NCBI GenBank assembly: GCA_903928225.1
Contig: CAIYPU010000055.1
Coordinates: 17,064 to 81,063 of the forward strand
Length of the DNA stretch: 64,000 nucleotides
Reading direction: 5' to 3'
Source of the DNA: an uncultured Chlorobiaceae bacterium
Lineage (GTDB): Bacteria; Bacteroidota; Chlorobiia; Chlorobiales; Chlorobiaceae
Shown here: one piece after another, positions 26,990-36,987 of the stretch
Position numbering within the stretch: position 1 is the stretch's first letter
How the letters are laid out: every line of letters begins with the position of its first letter
Notes under the pieces: generated by a model
Database searches by the model: none
Seen by the model: only the letters and a program-made list of their open reading frames with translations
Told to the model about the DNA's origin: nothing
Position numbers and translations under genes: made by a program

Positions 26990-28282
26990 ATGCTCGATAT
27001 CAACTATATACGCCAAAACCCGGAAGAGGTCCAGGAAATGCTGCAGAAGCGCCTGCTCTCTTCCGAAACACCGAAAGTGTCAAGGCTCCTCGAACTCGAC
27101 AGGCAACGCAGGGAACTCGTCCAGAAATCGGACGATCTGAAGGCCCTCCGCAATTCGGTTTCGAAAGAGATCGCCGACATCAAGAAAAGCAGAACCGGAT
27201 CAGCTGACGAGCTGATCGTGAAGATGAAATCGGTTTCCGATGAGATCACGGGAATGGACAGCAGGCTCGGGGAACTTGAAACGGAAATGGAATCCATTCT
27301 GCTCGGCCTGCCGAACAGGCTGCACCCTACGGTCCCGGCGGGACGATCGGCAGATGAAAACCTGGTCAGCAAAGGTCCGGTCGAATTCAGCCATAACCTT
27401 GATTTCAAGCTGAAAAATCACCTCGAACTTGGAAAGTCGCTCGGAATCCTCGATTTCGAACGGGGAGCGAAAATCAGCGGGGCAGGTTTTCCCGTCTATA
27501 CCGGCAAGGGCGCACGGCTTGAACGCGCCCTCATCAATTTCATGCTCGATCACCATACTTCGAACGGCTACACCGAGATCTTTCCGCCGTTTTTCGTGAA
27601 CCGCGAATCGCTCAGGGGAACCGGCCAGTGGCCCAAGTTCGCCGACCAGGTTTACTACATGCAGGAAGATGACCTCTATGCCATTCCAACCGCAGAAGTG
27701 CCGGTCACCAACCTGCACCGCGACGAGATGCTCGACGTCAACGCGCTTCCAATCTCCTATGCCGCATACTCGGCCTGTTTCCGGCGTGAAGCGGGGAGTT
27801 ACGGCAAGGATACCCGCGGGTTCCTGAGGGTACACCAGTTCAACAAGGTTGAAATGGTCAAGTTCACCCGGCCGGAAAACTCATACCAGGCGCTCGAGGA
27901 GATCAGGCAAAGCGCCGAAGCCATCCTTGTGGCGCTGAAAATCCCCTATCGGGTCCTGCTGCTCTGCAGCGGCGACATCAGCGCGAATGCGGCTAAATGC
28001 TATGATATCGAAGTCTGGTCTCCCGCCGAAGGAAAGTTCCTCGAAGCATCGAGCTGCTCGAATTTCGAGGATTACCAGGCAAGGCGTGCAAATATCCGGT
28101 TCAAGCCGGACAGCAAGTCGAAACCCGAGTTCGTCCATACGCTGAACGGCTCGGGCCTTGCTACATCGCGCCTTATGGTCTCTATCCTCGAACATTACCA
28201 GACTCCCGAGGGCTCGGTCCGGGTCCCGGAAGCGCTCCAGCCCTACACCGGGTTCACCGAGATAGCTCAGGCGGCTGTCTGA
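26990..28282 (+). CDS. serS: Seryl-tRNA synthetase
   Basis: 430 residues. The N-terminal antiparallel coiled coil (about residues 25-105) binds the long variable arm of tRNA-Ser. The class II catalytic core follows: motif 1 around [20 protein letters not shown], motif 2 [25 protein letters not shown], and motif 3 [19 protein letters not shown]. Its last 16 bp overlap the end of metX on the other strand. Confidence 0.97.
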   Translation: MLDINYIRQNPEEVQEMLQKRLLSSETPKVSRLLELDRQRRELVQKSDDLKALRNSVSKEIADIKKSRTGSADELIVKMKSVSDEITGMDSRLGELETEMESILLGLPNRLHPTVPAGRSADENLVSKGPVEFSHNLDFKLKNHLELGKSLGILDFERGAKISGAGFPVYTGKGARLERALINFMLDHHTSNGYTEIFPPFFVNRESLRGTGQWPKFADQVYYMQEDDLYAIPTAEVPVTNLHRDEMLDVNALPISYAAYSACFRREAGSYGKDTRGFLRVHQFNKVEMVKFTRPENSYQALEEIRQSAEAILVALKIPYRVLLLCSGDISANAAKCYDIEVWSPAEGKFLEASSCSNFEDYQARRANIRFKPDSKSKPEFVHTLNGSGLATSRLMVSILEHYQTPEGSVRVPEALQPYTGFTEIAQAAV

Positions 28283-29343
28283 GCTTCCCGTGCCCTGCGG
28301 TCAAGGAACTCCCTCACCATACGGCTCACCGTTTCCACGTCGATCAGGAAAGCGTCGTGGCCGTATGGTTCCTCAAGGTAGAGCAGCTTCGAGTTCGGCA
28401 TATATTGCGCCAGTTCCTCCTGTTCTTCCTTCGGATAGAGCACATCGGAATAGATAGAGAGGATCTCGACCGGCAACTGCAAGGAACGGAGCACCTCCTC
28501 GTAGTCTCCCCTGCCCCTGGCAAGGTCATGCATATCCATCGCTTTCGTGAGGGCGACATAGGTGTTCGCATCGAAACGCTCAACCAGCTTCCGCCCCTGG
28601 TGGTGGAGGTAGCTTTCTGCCTTGAAGGTGTTTCCCTGCTGGATCTGTCTGCCGAAGCGCTGCTGGAAGTTCTCGAAGCTCCGGTAGCTGCACATCGCCA
28701 TCATCCTTGCGGCGGCAAGGCCTCTCGAGGGCGGAAGGTCTTCGGTGTACCAGCCGCTGTTCCAGTCGCGGTCGGCATAGATCGCCTGGCGCTGAGCTTC
28801 GCTCTGGGCGATGCACCATGCGGAATGGCGTCCCGAAGCGCCCATGGGCATGAGCGCCTCGACGACATCGGGATAGAGGAACCCCCACTCGAGTACCTGC
28901 ATCCCTCCAAGCGAGGCACCTACGGCAAGCTTGACCCTGTGGATGCCAAGCGAAGCAAGCAGCCTTCGCTGCACGTGCACCATGTCGCGGATGGTGATGA
29001 GCGGGAAATCGGGTCCGTAGTTCCGGCCCGTCGCAGGGTCAAGGGAAACCGGACCCGTCGTTCCGTAACAGCTGCCGAGCACATTGCTGCAGATGATGAA
29101 GTCCTTCGTGTCGTCGAAGGCACCACCGGGAGCAAACATGCCTTCCCACCACGAGTCGGCATCAGCGGACCCGGTCAGCGCGTGACAGACAAGAATGACG
29201 TTGTCTTGATTGTCGTTGAGCGTCCCCCAGGTCCTGTAAGCCACGCGAAGTGAGGGAAGGCTGCCTCCAAGTTCGCAGAAATAGGGTTCGTCCGATTCGA
29301 AGTATGTTGTCTTTTCCGATAGAAGGCCGGTATATGCTTTCAT
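28267..29343 (-). CDS. metX: Homoserine O-acetyltransferase
   Basis: 358 residues, alpha/beta hydrolase fold. Oxyanion and substrate blocks [16 protein letters not shown] and [14 protein letters not shown]; nucleophile Ser in [14 protein letters not shown]; Asp in [13 protein letters not shown]; His in GHDAFLID. Activates homoserine for methionine synthesis. Starts 4 bp after metY and is very likely in the same transcript, under the SAM riboswitch upstream of metY. Family members may use succinyl-CoA instead; the sequence alone cannot exclude this. Confidence 0.93.
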   Translation of the reverse strand: MKAYTGLLSEKTTYFESDEPYFCELGGSLPSLRVAYRTWGTLNDNQDNVILVCHALTGSADADSWWEGMFAPGGAFDDTKDFIICSNVLGSCYGTTGPVSLDPATGRNYGPDFPLITIRDMVHVQRRLLASLGIHRVKLAVGASLGGMQVLEWGFLYPDVVEALMPMGASGRHSAWCIAQSEAQRQAIYADRDWNSGWYTEDLPPSRGLAAARMMAMCSYRSFENFQQRFGRQIQQGNTFKAESYLHHQGRKLVERFDANTYVALTKAMDMHDLARGRGDYEEVLRSLQLPVEILSIYSDVLYPKEEQEELAQYMPNSKLLYLEEPYGHDAFLIDVETVSRMVREFLDRRAREAQTAA

Positions 29344-29347
29344 GCTC

Positions 29348-30664
<1,317 letters not shown>

Positions 30665-30750
30665 CTACCGGTCCCGAAACGCAGGAAACCAACCACTGAT
30701 GGGTTTGCGGATATGTAAGGAGTGAGGTATGAAAATGCCGGGGCATGCAT

Positions 30751-30858
30751 ACCACCATCTTTCCCGGCATACGCCGGGTGGAATTGGCACCTCTCATTGG
30801 GTAATGAAGGTTGCCAAGGCTTCTCAGGGCCAGTCCCTCCGCCTTTCTGGATGATAGC
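30751..30858 (-). promoter_or_regulatory. SAM-I (S-box) riboswitch upstream of metYX
   Basis: On the minus strand the sequence contains the diagnostic S-box blocks in order: CCAGAAAGGCGGAGGGACTG, then GGCAACC, then GAGGTGCCAATTCC, then GGGAAAGATGG. The P1 ends ATCATC and GATGGT pair. It lies about 110 nt before metY in the sense orientation. Downstream, GGTATG..CATACC and other stems could form the expression platform. The expected effect is to switch metY-metX off when S-adenosylmethionine is plentiful. Confidence 0.95.
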
Positions 30859-30966
30859 TGGAAAACAAATAAAAGAACGTTAAGTTCAAGTAACATACGA
30901 CAGGGAATGCTATTTTACAAGTCGCCTGAATAAAACACGTTAGAAAAACCACACTCCGTTCCCGCT

Positions 30967-32298
30967 ATGAAAAGCGCTCGCGAACTGGCCCTCAGGGTCC
31001 TCCTGGCCATCGATACCGGCAAATCGAAATCGGACAGCCTGCTGCACCACGCCCTCGGCGAATCGAAACTGGAACGCAACGAACGTGCGCTTGCCACGGG
31101 CATTGTCTACGGTGTGCTCAGGTACCGGCTGCGGCTCGATTTCATCATCGGCCGTTTCTATCACCACGATTTTTCGAAAGCGGCACCGGTCCTGCAGAAC
31201 ATCCTGAGGATCGGTGCGTTCCAGCTCCTTTACCTCGACAAGGTCCCGGGCTGGGCCGCAGTGAACGAAAGTGTAAAACTTGCCCGAAAATACAAGGGCG
31301 AACGGATGGCGAAACTCACCAACGGCGTCCTGCGCAAAATCACTCCCGAAAACATACACATCGAGGAATGGCTTCAGGAAAAAGAGCTTCCGGAACGCTA
31401 TGCCCTCCTCCACTCCCACCCGCAGTGGCTGGTAGAACGATGGCTGAGCACCTTCGGCAGCGAAAAATGCCTCTCCATGCTCGATTACGACAACAGACCT
31501 CCCCTGTTCGGGTTCAGGTTGAACCGCCTGAAAACAACTGCGGCGGAGTTTTTTTCCAACCCCTCTTTTACAGGCGCTGAGCACGAAGTTTGCCCCCTCG
31601 ACAATTTCTTCTTCTCGAAGGATTTCAGCAGCTTCGAAACCGCGGTAAGGGAGGGGCTGCTGTCGGTCCAGAACCCCACCCAGGCCCTTGCCTGCCTCCT
31701 CCTGAACCCTTCGCCCGGAAGCACGGTGCTCGACCTGTGCGCGGCACCCGGCGGAAAATCCGGCATGATGGCGGAAATGATGATGAACACCGGATCAATC
31801 ACCTCCATCGACCTCTTTGAACAGAAACTGCAGAAACTCGCAACCCACGCACAAGCCCTCGGGATTTCGATCATACAGACCAGGGCCGCAGATGCAAGGA
31901 GCTTCCGGCCTGAAGTGAAGCCCCGGTTCATCCTGCTTGACGCACCCTGCTCAGGCAGCGGCGTGCTCGGCCGGAGAGCGGAGCTGAGATGGAAAATCGA
32001 CGGGAAAATGCTTCGGGAACTTGCAGAGTTGCAGCGGGAGCTGCTGGAGCATGCCGCAACGATACTCGATGAAGGAGGGGCAATAGTCTATGCCACCTGT
32101 TCGGTCGAACCGGAAGAAAATGCCCTTCAGACAGCCTCGTTCCTCGAAAGGCACCCTGAGTTTGAAATCGATACCGACTGCGGCGGCATTCCCGAACGGT
32201 TCAGGAACAGTGCGGAAAAAAACGGATATCTCATCACCCTTCCGGGCGATCTGCCTGGATTTGACGGGGGGTTCTGCCAGAAGCTGAGGAAAATCTGA
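30967..32298 (+). CDS. rsmB: 16S rRNA (cytosine-C5) methyltransferase RsmB/Sun
   Basis: 443 residues. N-terminal NusB-like RNA-binding domain (about 1-130: ARELALRVLLAID..LERNERALATGIVYGVLRYR), then a Rossmann methyltransferase with VLDLCAAPGGKSGMMAEMM (SAM binding), LLDAPCSGSGVLGR (the PC motif that releases product) and VYATCSVEPEENA (nucleophilic Cys). Methylates C967-equivalent of 16S rRNA. Convergent with the deaminase gene 25 bp downstream. Confidence 0.93.
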   Translation: MKSARELALRVLLAIDTGKSKSDSLLHHALGESKLERNERALATGIVYGVLRYRLRLDFIIGRFYHHDFSKAAPVLQNILRIGAFQLLYLDKVPGWAAVNESVKLARKYKGERMAKLTNGVLRKITPENIHIEEWLQEKELPERYALLHSHPQWLVERWLSTFGSEKCLSMLDYDNRPPLFGFRLNRLKTTAAEFFSNPSFTGAEHEVCPLDNFFFSKDFSSFETAVREGLLSVQNPTQALACLLLNPSPGSTVLDLCAAPGGKSGMMAEMMMNTGSITSIDLFEQKLQKLATHAQALGISIIQTRAADARSFRPEVKPRFILLDAPCSGSGVLGRRAELRWKIDGKMLRELAELQRELLEHAATILDEGGAIVYATCSVEPEENALQTASFLERHPEFEIDTDCGGIPERFRNSAEKNGYLITLPGDLPGFDGGFCQKLRKI

Positions 32299-32322
32299 CT
32301 GATCGGTCGGATCGGGCCGATT

Positions 32323-32769
32323 TCACTCGTTGCCTGCAATATCCTCGTCCCACAAATCCGGCCGGGTCCTGATGAATTCGCTCATAAGCTTAATACAGGG
32401 CTCATCCTGGAGCAACGCGACTTCGACGCCATGTTCCTGCAGGAACTGGATATTCCCCCGGAAATTCCTGTCCTCTCCCACGACCACGCGCCTGATGCCG
32501 AACTGCACGATCGTACCGGAACACATCATGCAGGGAGAGAGTGTCGTATAGAGGGTGACGTCTTCATACCGGCCCCTCCTTCCGGCCTTTCGGATGCAGT
32601 CCATTTCGCCATGCGAGACAGGATCACCGTCCTGAACGCGCCGGTTGTGCCCTGAAGCGATAACGCGGCCATTTTCAACCATGACCGCGCCAACGGGGAC
32701 ACCCCCCTCTTCAAAACTTTTCCTGGCCTCCTCCAACGCCAGCCTCATATAATCGCTGTCGGTGTTCAT
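32323..32769 (-). CDS. Zinc deaminase of the yeast cytosine deaminase (Fcy1) type
   Basis: 148 residues. CDA-fold deaminase: zinc His and catalytic Glu in HGEMD, zinc Cys pair in LSPCMMCSGTIV. What sets it apart from TadA is the C-terminal part TRPDLWDEDI and the DRNFRGN loop, which match my memory of the yeast cytosine deaminase (FIDERPQDWFEDIGE). Predicted reaction: cytosine to uracil plus ammonia, a pyrimidine salvage step. It could instead act on guanine or another base. Short GATCGG-type repeats lie just beyond both ends. Confidence 0.8.
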   Translation of the reverse strand: MNTDSDYMRLALEEARKSFEEGGVPVGAVMVENGRVIASGHNRRVQDGDPVSHGEMDCIRKAGRRGRYEDVTLYTTLSPCMMCSGTIVQFGIRRVVVGEDRNFRGNIQFLQEHGVEVALLQDEPCIKLMSEFIRTRPDLWDEDIAGNE

Positions 32770-32839
32770 GGTTTTTTCCCTGATTGGGCCGGTTGGTCCG
32801 ATTGGTCTGATCCTTCATGATAAAAATACCATGAAAACC

Positions 32840-33610
32840 TCAGACTTCAACACTACCGCTGCATTCAGGATAACCGGTACAGCCAAAGAACTGCCTGCCT
32901 GCGCTTTTGCCTTTCCGCACCGTACGCAATACCATCGTTTTGCCGCATTTCGGACAAAGAGGAGGAGGATCGGACTGATTGGACTGATCGGGCATATCCT
33001 GTTTCTTTCTGTTCCGTTCTGCAAGACGTGCTGCTGAAAGCTGCTCGCTATAACTCCCGTCTTCGATGAACTCCCGTTCAAGAGCTTCAATCTGCCGGTC
33101 GAGAAGCCAGTTTGCCTGGTGGATCAGGCATATGATGGCATTTGCCCTGATCGAAGGTTCCGCTTGTTCTATCCAGCGCGTATAGAGTGAATAGTGTTTA
33201 TCGTCGGAGTTCCGCGTGGCTGACTGATCTGTCCGATTGAACTGATCGATCTTGTCGGACTGATTTTCGGCGCGAACCTTTCTCACCTCCAAGGCTTCCG
33301 GCGCATCGTATGCCCATTGCGGCAGGCTCCGATGGCGCAAATAATCCTCATAATCGAGCAGCAGTTCTTCAAGGCTGGATCTGGCGACATGTACCAGTCT
33401 CAGCTCCGTCTGCGATGAGACCGATGAAGCCCTGCTACCCTCTGCAATGCTCTGCCGGCCGCTTCGGGCTGCCTGGATCATCTGGTCGCACATACGCGAC
33501 CGCGCATCAAGGTATTTTTCACAAAACCGCCACGTCGCATCGTAAATGACCGTTGCCATCTGGAAACTCCTCAGTTCACGATAACCTCCTCCGGGTCTGA
33601 TCCTTCCCAT
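32840..33610 (-). CDS. Four-helix-bundle protein with suffix domain and C-terminal topoisomerase-type zinc ribbon
   Basis: 256 residues. The N-terminal GGYRELRSFQMATVIYDATWRFCEKYL to LLDYEDYLR is the four-helix bundle also found in proteins encoded within rRNA intervening sequences; ANAIICLIHQANWLLDRQIEALEREFIEDG matches the suffix domain. The last 40 residues form a zinc ribbon CPKCGKTM..GRQFFGCTGYPEC like those of topoisomerase I. Function unknown. Two inter-domain linkers (SDKIDQFNRTDQSAT and MPDQSNQSDPP) are translations of the local DNA repeat, implying insertion of repeat units in frame. Confidence 0.75.
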   Translation of the reverse strand: MGRIRPGGGYRELRSFQMATVIYDATWRFCEKYLDARSRMCDQMIQAARSGRQSIAEGSRASSVSSQTELRLVHVARSSLEELLLDYEDYLRHRSLPQWAYDAPEALEVRKVRAENQSDKIDQFNRTDQSATRNSDDKHYSLYTRWIEQAEPSIRANAIICLIHQANWLLDRQIEALEREFIEDGSYSEQLSAARLAERNRKKQDMPDQSNQSDPPPLCPKCGKTMVLRTVRKGKSAGRQFFGCTGYPECSGSVEV

Positions 33611-33747
33611 GCCCTCTCCGATGTTTTATTGTCAATGCTGCACCTTTCAATATTACGCTATTTTTTCGTATCATAAAAATCAACTTGACCGATCCGACCT
33701 ATTTTTGTCGTATCTTTCCTTTTTAAACGCCCGCACCTTGCAGCCAT

Positions 33748-34656
33748 ATGCCTGAACCCGCTTCCATAAAGGTGCTTGACAGCTTCCTGGACTACCTTTC
33801 CATCGAACGGAACTTTTCGGAAAACACCAGGCTCTCCTACCGGAACGATCTCGAACGTTACCTGTGCTTCATGCAGGACCGGCAGAAAGCGCTTGCGGAC
33901 ATCATGCCGGCCCATGTCCAGGAGTTCATTTCCGGGTTGCACTCCGCCGGGCTCGAGGCCAGTTCACTCGCGCGAAATGTTTCCGCCATCCGCTCCTTCC
34001 ATAAATTTCTTTCAAGAGAGAAAATACTCGATGCCAACCCTGCCGATAACCTGCACCAGCCGAAACAGTCGCGCTATCTCCCTGCAGTCCTGTCGCAGGA
34101 AGAGACATTGCGGGTCCTCGATGCACCCATGAAACAGGAACCTCGCGGGAAATTCGACCTCAGGGACAAAGCGGTCCTCGAGATCCTTTATGCAACCGGG
34201 ATACGGGTAAGCGAGCTGGTTGAGCTGCGATTGCAGAACCTTTTTTTCGATGCCGGTTTTGCGAGGATTTTCGGCAAAGGCTCGAAAGAACGGCTCGTTC
34301 CGGTAGGACGCTCCGCAATCGAATGGACGACACGCTATGTCAGCGAGCAACGCATCTCGCTCACTTCGCGTGATTCCGAAGATTATATTTTTCTGAACGC
34401 ACGGGGAAATAAACTGTCACGAATGGCCATATTCAACATCGTGCGGCAGTACGCATCCGGCGCAGGAATAACAAAAGAGATCAGCCCGCACACCTTCCGC
34501 CACACGTTCGCCACCCACCTGCTCGAAGGAGGGGCTGACCTTCGTTCGGTGCAGGAGATGCTCGGGCACAGCTCGATCAGCACTACGCAGATTTACACCC
34601 ACATCGACAGGTCCTTCATCAAGGAAGTGCACAGGACCTTCCATCCGAGGGGCTGA
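33748..34656 (+). CDS. xerD: Tyrosine site-specific recombinase XerD/XerC
   Basis: 302 residues, the usual Xer size. N-terminal SAM-like core-binding domain (LDSFLDYLSIERNFSENTRLSYRNDL), then the catalytic domain with Arg in ATGIRVSELVEL, Lys in FGKGSKERLVPVG, H-x2-R in SPHTFRHTFATHLLEGG, His in MLGHSSISTT and Tyr in QIYTHI. Resolves chromosome dimers at dif. No integration site or mobile element was seen around it, so a housekeeping role is most likely; whether XerC or XerD cannot be settled here. Confidence 0.93.
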   Translation: MPEPASIKVLDSFLDYLSIERNFSENTRLSYRNDLERYLCFMQDRQKALADIMPAHVQEFISGLHSAGLEASSLARNVSAIRSFHKFLSREKILDANPADNLHQPKQSRYLPAVLSQEETLRVLDAPMKQEPRGKFDLRDKAVLEILYATGIRVSELVELRLQNLFFDAGFARIFGKGSKERLVPVGRSAIEWTTRYVSEQRISLTSRDSEDYIFLNARGNKLSRMAIFNIVRQYASGAGITKEISPHTFRHTFATHLLEGGADLRSVQEMLGHSSISTTQIYTHIDRSFIKEVHRTFHPRG

Positions 34657-34665
34657 AATCCGGGA

Positions 34666-35154
34666 TCAGATAACCCAGGTATCCTGGCGTTCCATGATCA
34701 GCTTTTTCCTGTCATGGCTCTCCATTTCGATCCTGAACGCTTCGAGGCTCAAATTGATATCCGCAAAAAAGAAAACCAGTGTTCCACTCAGACAGAACAT
34801 GCTCGCCGTGAAAATTGCAGCGATGAGCATCGGAAGGTCAAGGTCGGCAAGTGCACTGAAAAACAGCAGGATGATCAGGACCGAAGCGCCGAAACAGGTC
34901 ATGCACGCAAGCAGGATCGCCGTCCTGATATATCTCGCCCGTTTCCAGAGAATGGCGACCTCCCTGTTTATCCTCAGGACATACTGCTCCGGCTTTGATT
35001 CGAGGTCATCGAGAAGGGCCCGCGAACGGTCGATGATCCGCCCGAGCCTGTTTGTCATGGTGAGAAGAAGAAGACCGAGGCCCGAAATAAGGATCATCGG
35101 GCCGATCGAAGTCTGAAGCACAGGGACGATCTCCCTGAAGGTATGGATGGACAT
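34666..35154 (-). CDS. DUF2721 membrane protein
   Basis: 162 residues from ATG 35154; the frame extends about 33 codons upstream but the conserved part begins FREIVPVLQTSIGPMILISGLGLLLLTMTNRL. Three membrane helices: near the N-terminus, then AILLACMTCFGASVLIILLFF and LPMLIAAIFTASMFCLSGTLVFFFADI. The RLGRIIDRSRALLDDLES segment between helix 1 and 2 is typical. Function unknown. Convergent with xerD, 9 bp apart. Confidence 0.8.
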   Translation of the reverse strand: MSIHTFREIVPVLQTSIGPMILISGLGLLLLTMTNRLGRIIDRSRALLDDLESKPEQYVLRINREVAILWKRARYIRTAILLACMTCFGASVLIILLFFSALADLDLPMLIAAIFTASMFCLSGTLVFFFADINLSLEAFRIEMESHDRKKLIMERQDTWVI

Positions 35155-35305
35155 GAAACGCTCTTTATTGATATCCTGATCTGTTCTACACATCACGTGC
35201 AACGAAGTGCGCACCGTAACGATCAAAAATAGCAATACATAACTAACGGGCAACCCCGGAATGATGTTTTTGCAAAAAAGATACTGATCTCCGGACGGGC
35301 TCTTT

Positions 35306-36709
35306 TCACCTTTTCAGAGAAGCCAGATCGATAATTTCCCCCGCCTGGGGAATCGTGGCGCTCAGGCCAAGCTTTTCCACAATTTTCTCTCTGAAAATTT
35401 TCTTGACCTCCTCATCGCCATGCACCACATAAACCGCGGGATTGCTGCGGAAACCACCCAGCCATCGCAAGAGGTCATCCTGGTCGCCATGGGCAGACAA
35501 TCCCCCGATGGTATGCAGGGTTGCCCTGACCGGTAATGACGTTCCGTGTATCGTCACCTGTTCTGCACCTTCGACAAGCTGCCTGCCGAGTGTGCCTTCC
35601 GCCTGGTACCCGGTGATGATCACCGAACATTCCGGGCGGCTGATGTTATGCTTGAGATGGTGCAGGACCCGTCCTCCATTGCACATGCCGCTTCCTGCAA
35701 TGATGATCGCGCCGGTCCTGATGGAATTGATCGCCTGCGACTGGTCAACCCTCGAAGTCATGTGCAGGTTTTTAAGCAACGGCCTCCCTTTGTGACCGTT
35801 CCGGAACAACAGGGCTTCCTCGTCATAGAGTTCCGGATAGTCCCGGTAGATCCGGCTTGCCTCGATGGCCATGGGGCTGTCGAGGAAGATCTGCCAGCGT
35901 TCGAGGTTCCATGCTTCGAAATTTTGGGCGAAAAGATAGAGCAGTTCCTGGCTTCTGCCGATGGCAAATGCCGGGATCAGGATATTGCCGCACCTGTCGC
36001 ATGCCGAACCGATGATCCCACCGATTTCTGCAAGGGTCTCGGAGAGTTCCCGGTGAAGCCTGTCCCCATAGGTACTTTCGACAATCACCGCATCCGCTTC
36101 GTCGATTGCGTCAGGATCTTTCAGGATCGGGCTGCCGTACTGGCCAAGATCGCCGCTGAATACGAGCTTTCTCGTTGCTCCCCCTTCTTCGATCCATACT
36201 TCGACACATGCGGAGCCGAGAATATGCCCCGCGTCCTGGAAACGGACCGAAATGCCCGGAAGAATCTCCTTTTTCACATGGTAGGGCATCCCGGAAAGCG
36301 TTTCAAGCGCCCGGAGGGCGTCCTCGCGCGTGTAGAGCGGCTCGGCATGCAGGTCCTTGCGCGTTTCGGGCTTCTTCCTGCGGTAGGCGGCATCGCTCTC
36401 GGCAAGCGATGCCGAATCAAGCAACAGCACTCTGCACAGGTCAATTGTCGCCTGCTGCGTATAGACAGGCCCTCTGAATCCGTGTTTGACAAGCAGCGGC
36501 AGGCGTCCGGAATGGTCGATATGGCCATGGCTGAGGACTACGCCATCAAGCGATGAGGGATCGAAGGGAAATGAGGAGCGGTTGAGGGCTTCCTCCTCTT
36601 TCTTACCCTGGATAAGTCCGCAATCGAGGAGGAGAGTGCGACCGGCTGCCCTGAGAATATGGCAGGAACCGGTAACTCTCTGTGTCGCGCCGTAAAACTG
36701 AAGTTCCAT
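35306..36709 (-). CDS. Metallo-beta-lactamase/beta-CASP RNA-processing exonuclease family protein
   Basis: 467 residues from ATG 36709, with GGGAG upstream. MBL motif 2 is LSHGHIDHSGRLP (H-x-H-x-D-H), others are DAGHILGSAC and VFSGDLGQYG; the beta-CASP domain follows with IPAFAIGRSQELLYLF, GSGMCNGGRVLHHLKHN and the final HGD..GGLSAHGDQDDLLRW / YVVHGDEE. This is the CPSF73/YsH1-like bacterial group (often labelled MBL-fold RNA metallo-hydrolase), distinct from RNase J. Predicted to cut or trim RNA with two zinc ions. Lies downstream of the helicase gene on the same strand, about 280 bp apart, with a terminator between. Confidence 0.88.
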   Translation of the reverse strand: MELQFYGATQRVTGSCHILRAAGRTLLLDCGLIQGKKEEEALNRSSFPFDPSSLDGVVLSHGHIDHSGRLPLLVKHGFRGPVYTQQATIDLCRVLLLDSASLAESDAAYRRKKPETRKDLHAEPLYTREDALRALETLSGMPYHVKKEILPGISVRFQDAGHILGSACVEVWIEEGGATRKLVFSGDLGQYGSPILKDPDAIDEADAVIVESTYGDRLHRELSETLAEIGGIIGSACDRCGNILIPAFAIGRSQELLYLFAQNFEAWNLERWQIFLDSPMAIEASRIYRDYPELYDEEALLFRNGHKGRPLLKNLHMTSRVDQSQAINSIRTGAIIIAGSGMCNGGRVLHHLKHNISRPECSVIITGYQAEGTLGRQLVEGAEQVTIHGTSLPVRATLHTIGGLSAHGDQDDLLRWLGGFRSNPAVYVVHGDEEVKKIFREKIVEKLGLSATIPQAGEIIDLASLKR

Positions 36710-36894
36710 AGTTGACTCCCTGTCTTCCTGATTAGCTTTTGCCAACGATGAGCAAGCCTTATTGCCGGATACAGGAATGCCTCAGTACTTCCGAAACCGG
36801 CATTTTCATTACTGAAATATAAAGATTAAAACAGTCGATGACGCAGGGGGCCGGATCGTCGAATGAGACCGGAAAGAAAACCTGTGAAAATAAA

Positions 36895-36921
36895 CAAAAA
36901 AAAAAGGGGAGATAAATCCCC
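36895..36921 (-). terminator. Terminator after the DEAD-box helicase gene
   Basis: On the minus strand GGGGA pairs with TCCCC (plus 36917-36921 and 36906-36910, loop of 6), followed by a run of more than ten Ts (plus A tract 36896-36905). Strong intrinsic terminator. Confidence 0.85.
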
Positions 36922-36987
36922 CCGTCATGAACAACTTTCAACGGACAATACCGTATCGGGAAATGAAATTGCGCAGCCTTTAAAAGT

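Larger units (their letters stand above)
32296..33705. repeat. Interspersed GATCGGWCYGAT-type repeat clusters (five)
   Basis: Blocks made of near-palindromic phrases such as GATCGGTCGGATCGG, GGTTGGTCCGATTGG, GATCGGACTGATTGGACTGA, GATCTGTCCGATTGAACTGA and CTTGACCGATCCGACC occur near 32297-32322, 32780-32812, 32965-32994, 33221-33262 and 33682-33698. They flank the cytosine deaminase gene and two of them lie inside the coding part of the four-helix-bundle gene. Such repeats are not seen elsewhere in the window at this density. Confidence 0.65.

Noticed and set aside
32965..33262. The repeat blocks considered as a CRISPR array
   Set aside because: Unit lengths and spacers are irregular, units are only partly alike and no cas gene is near.
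33748..34656. xerD considered as a phage or integron integrase
   Set aside because: Length and motifs fit housekeeping Xer; there is no att site, phage gene or cassette array nearby.
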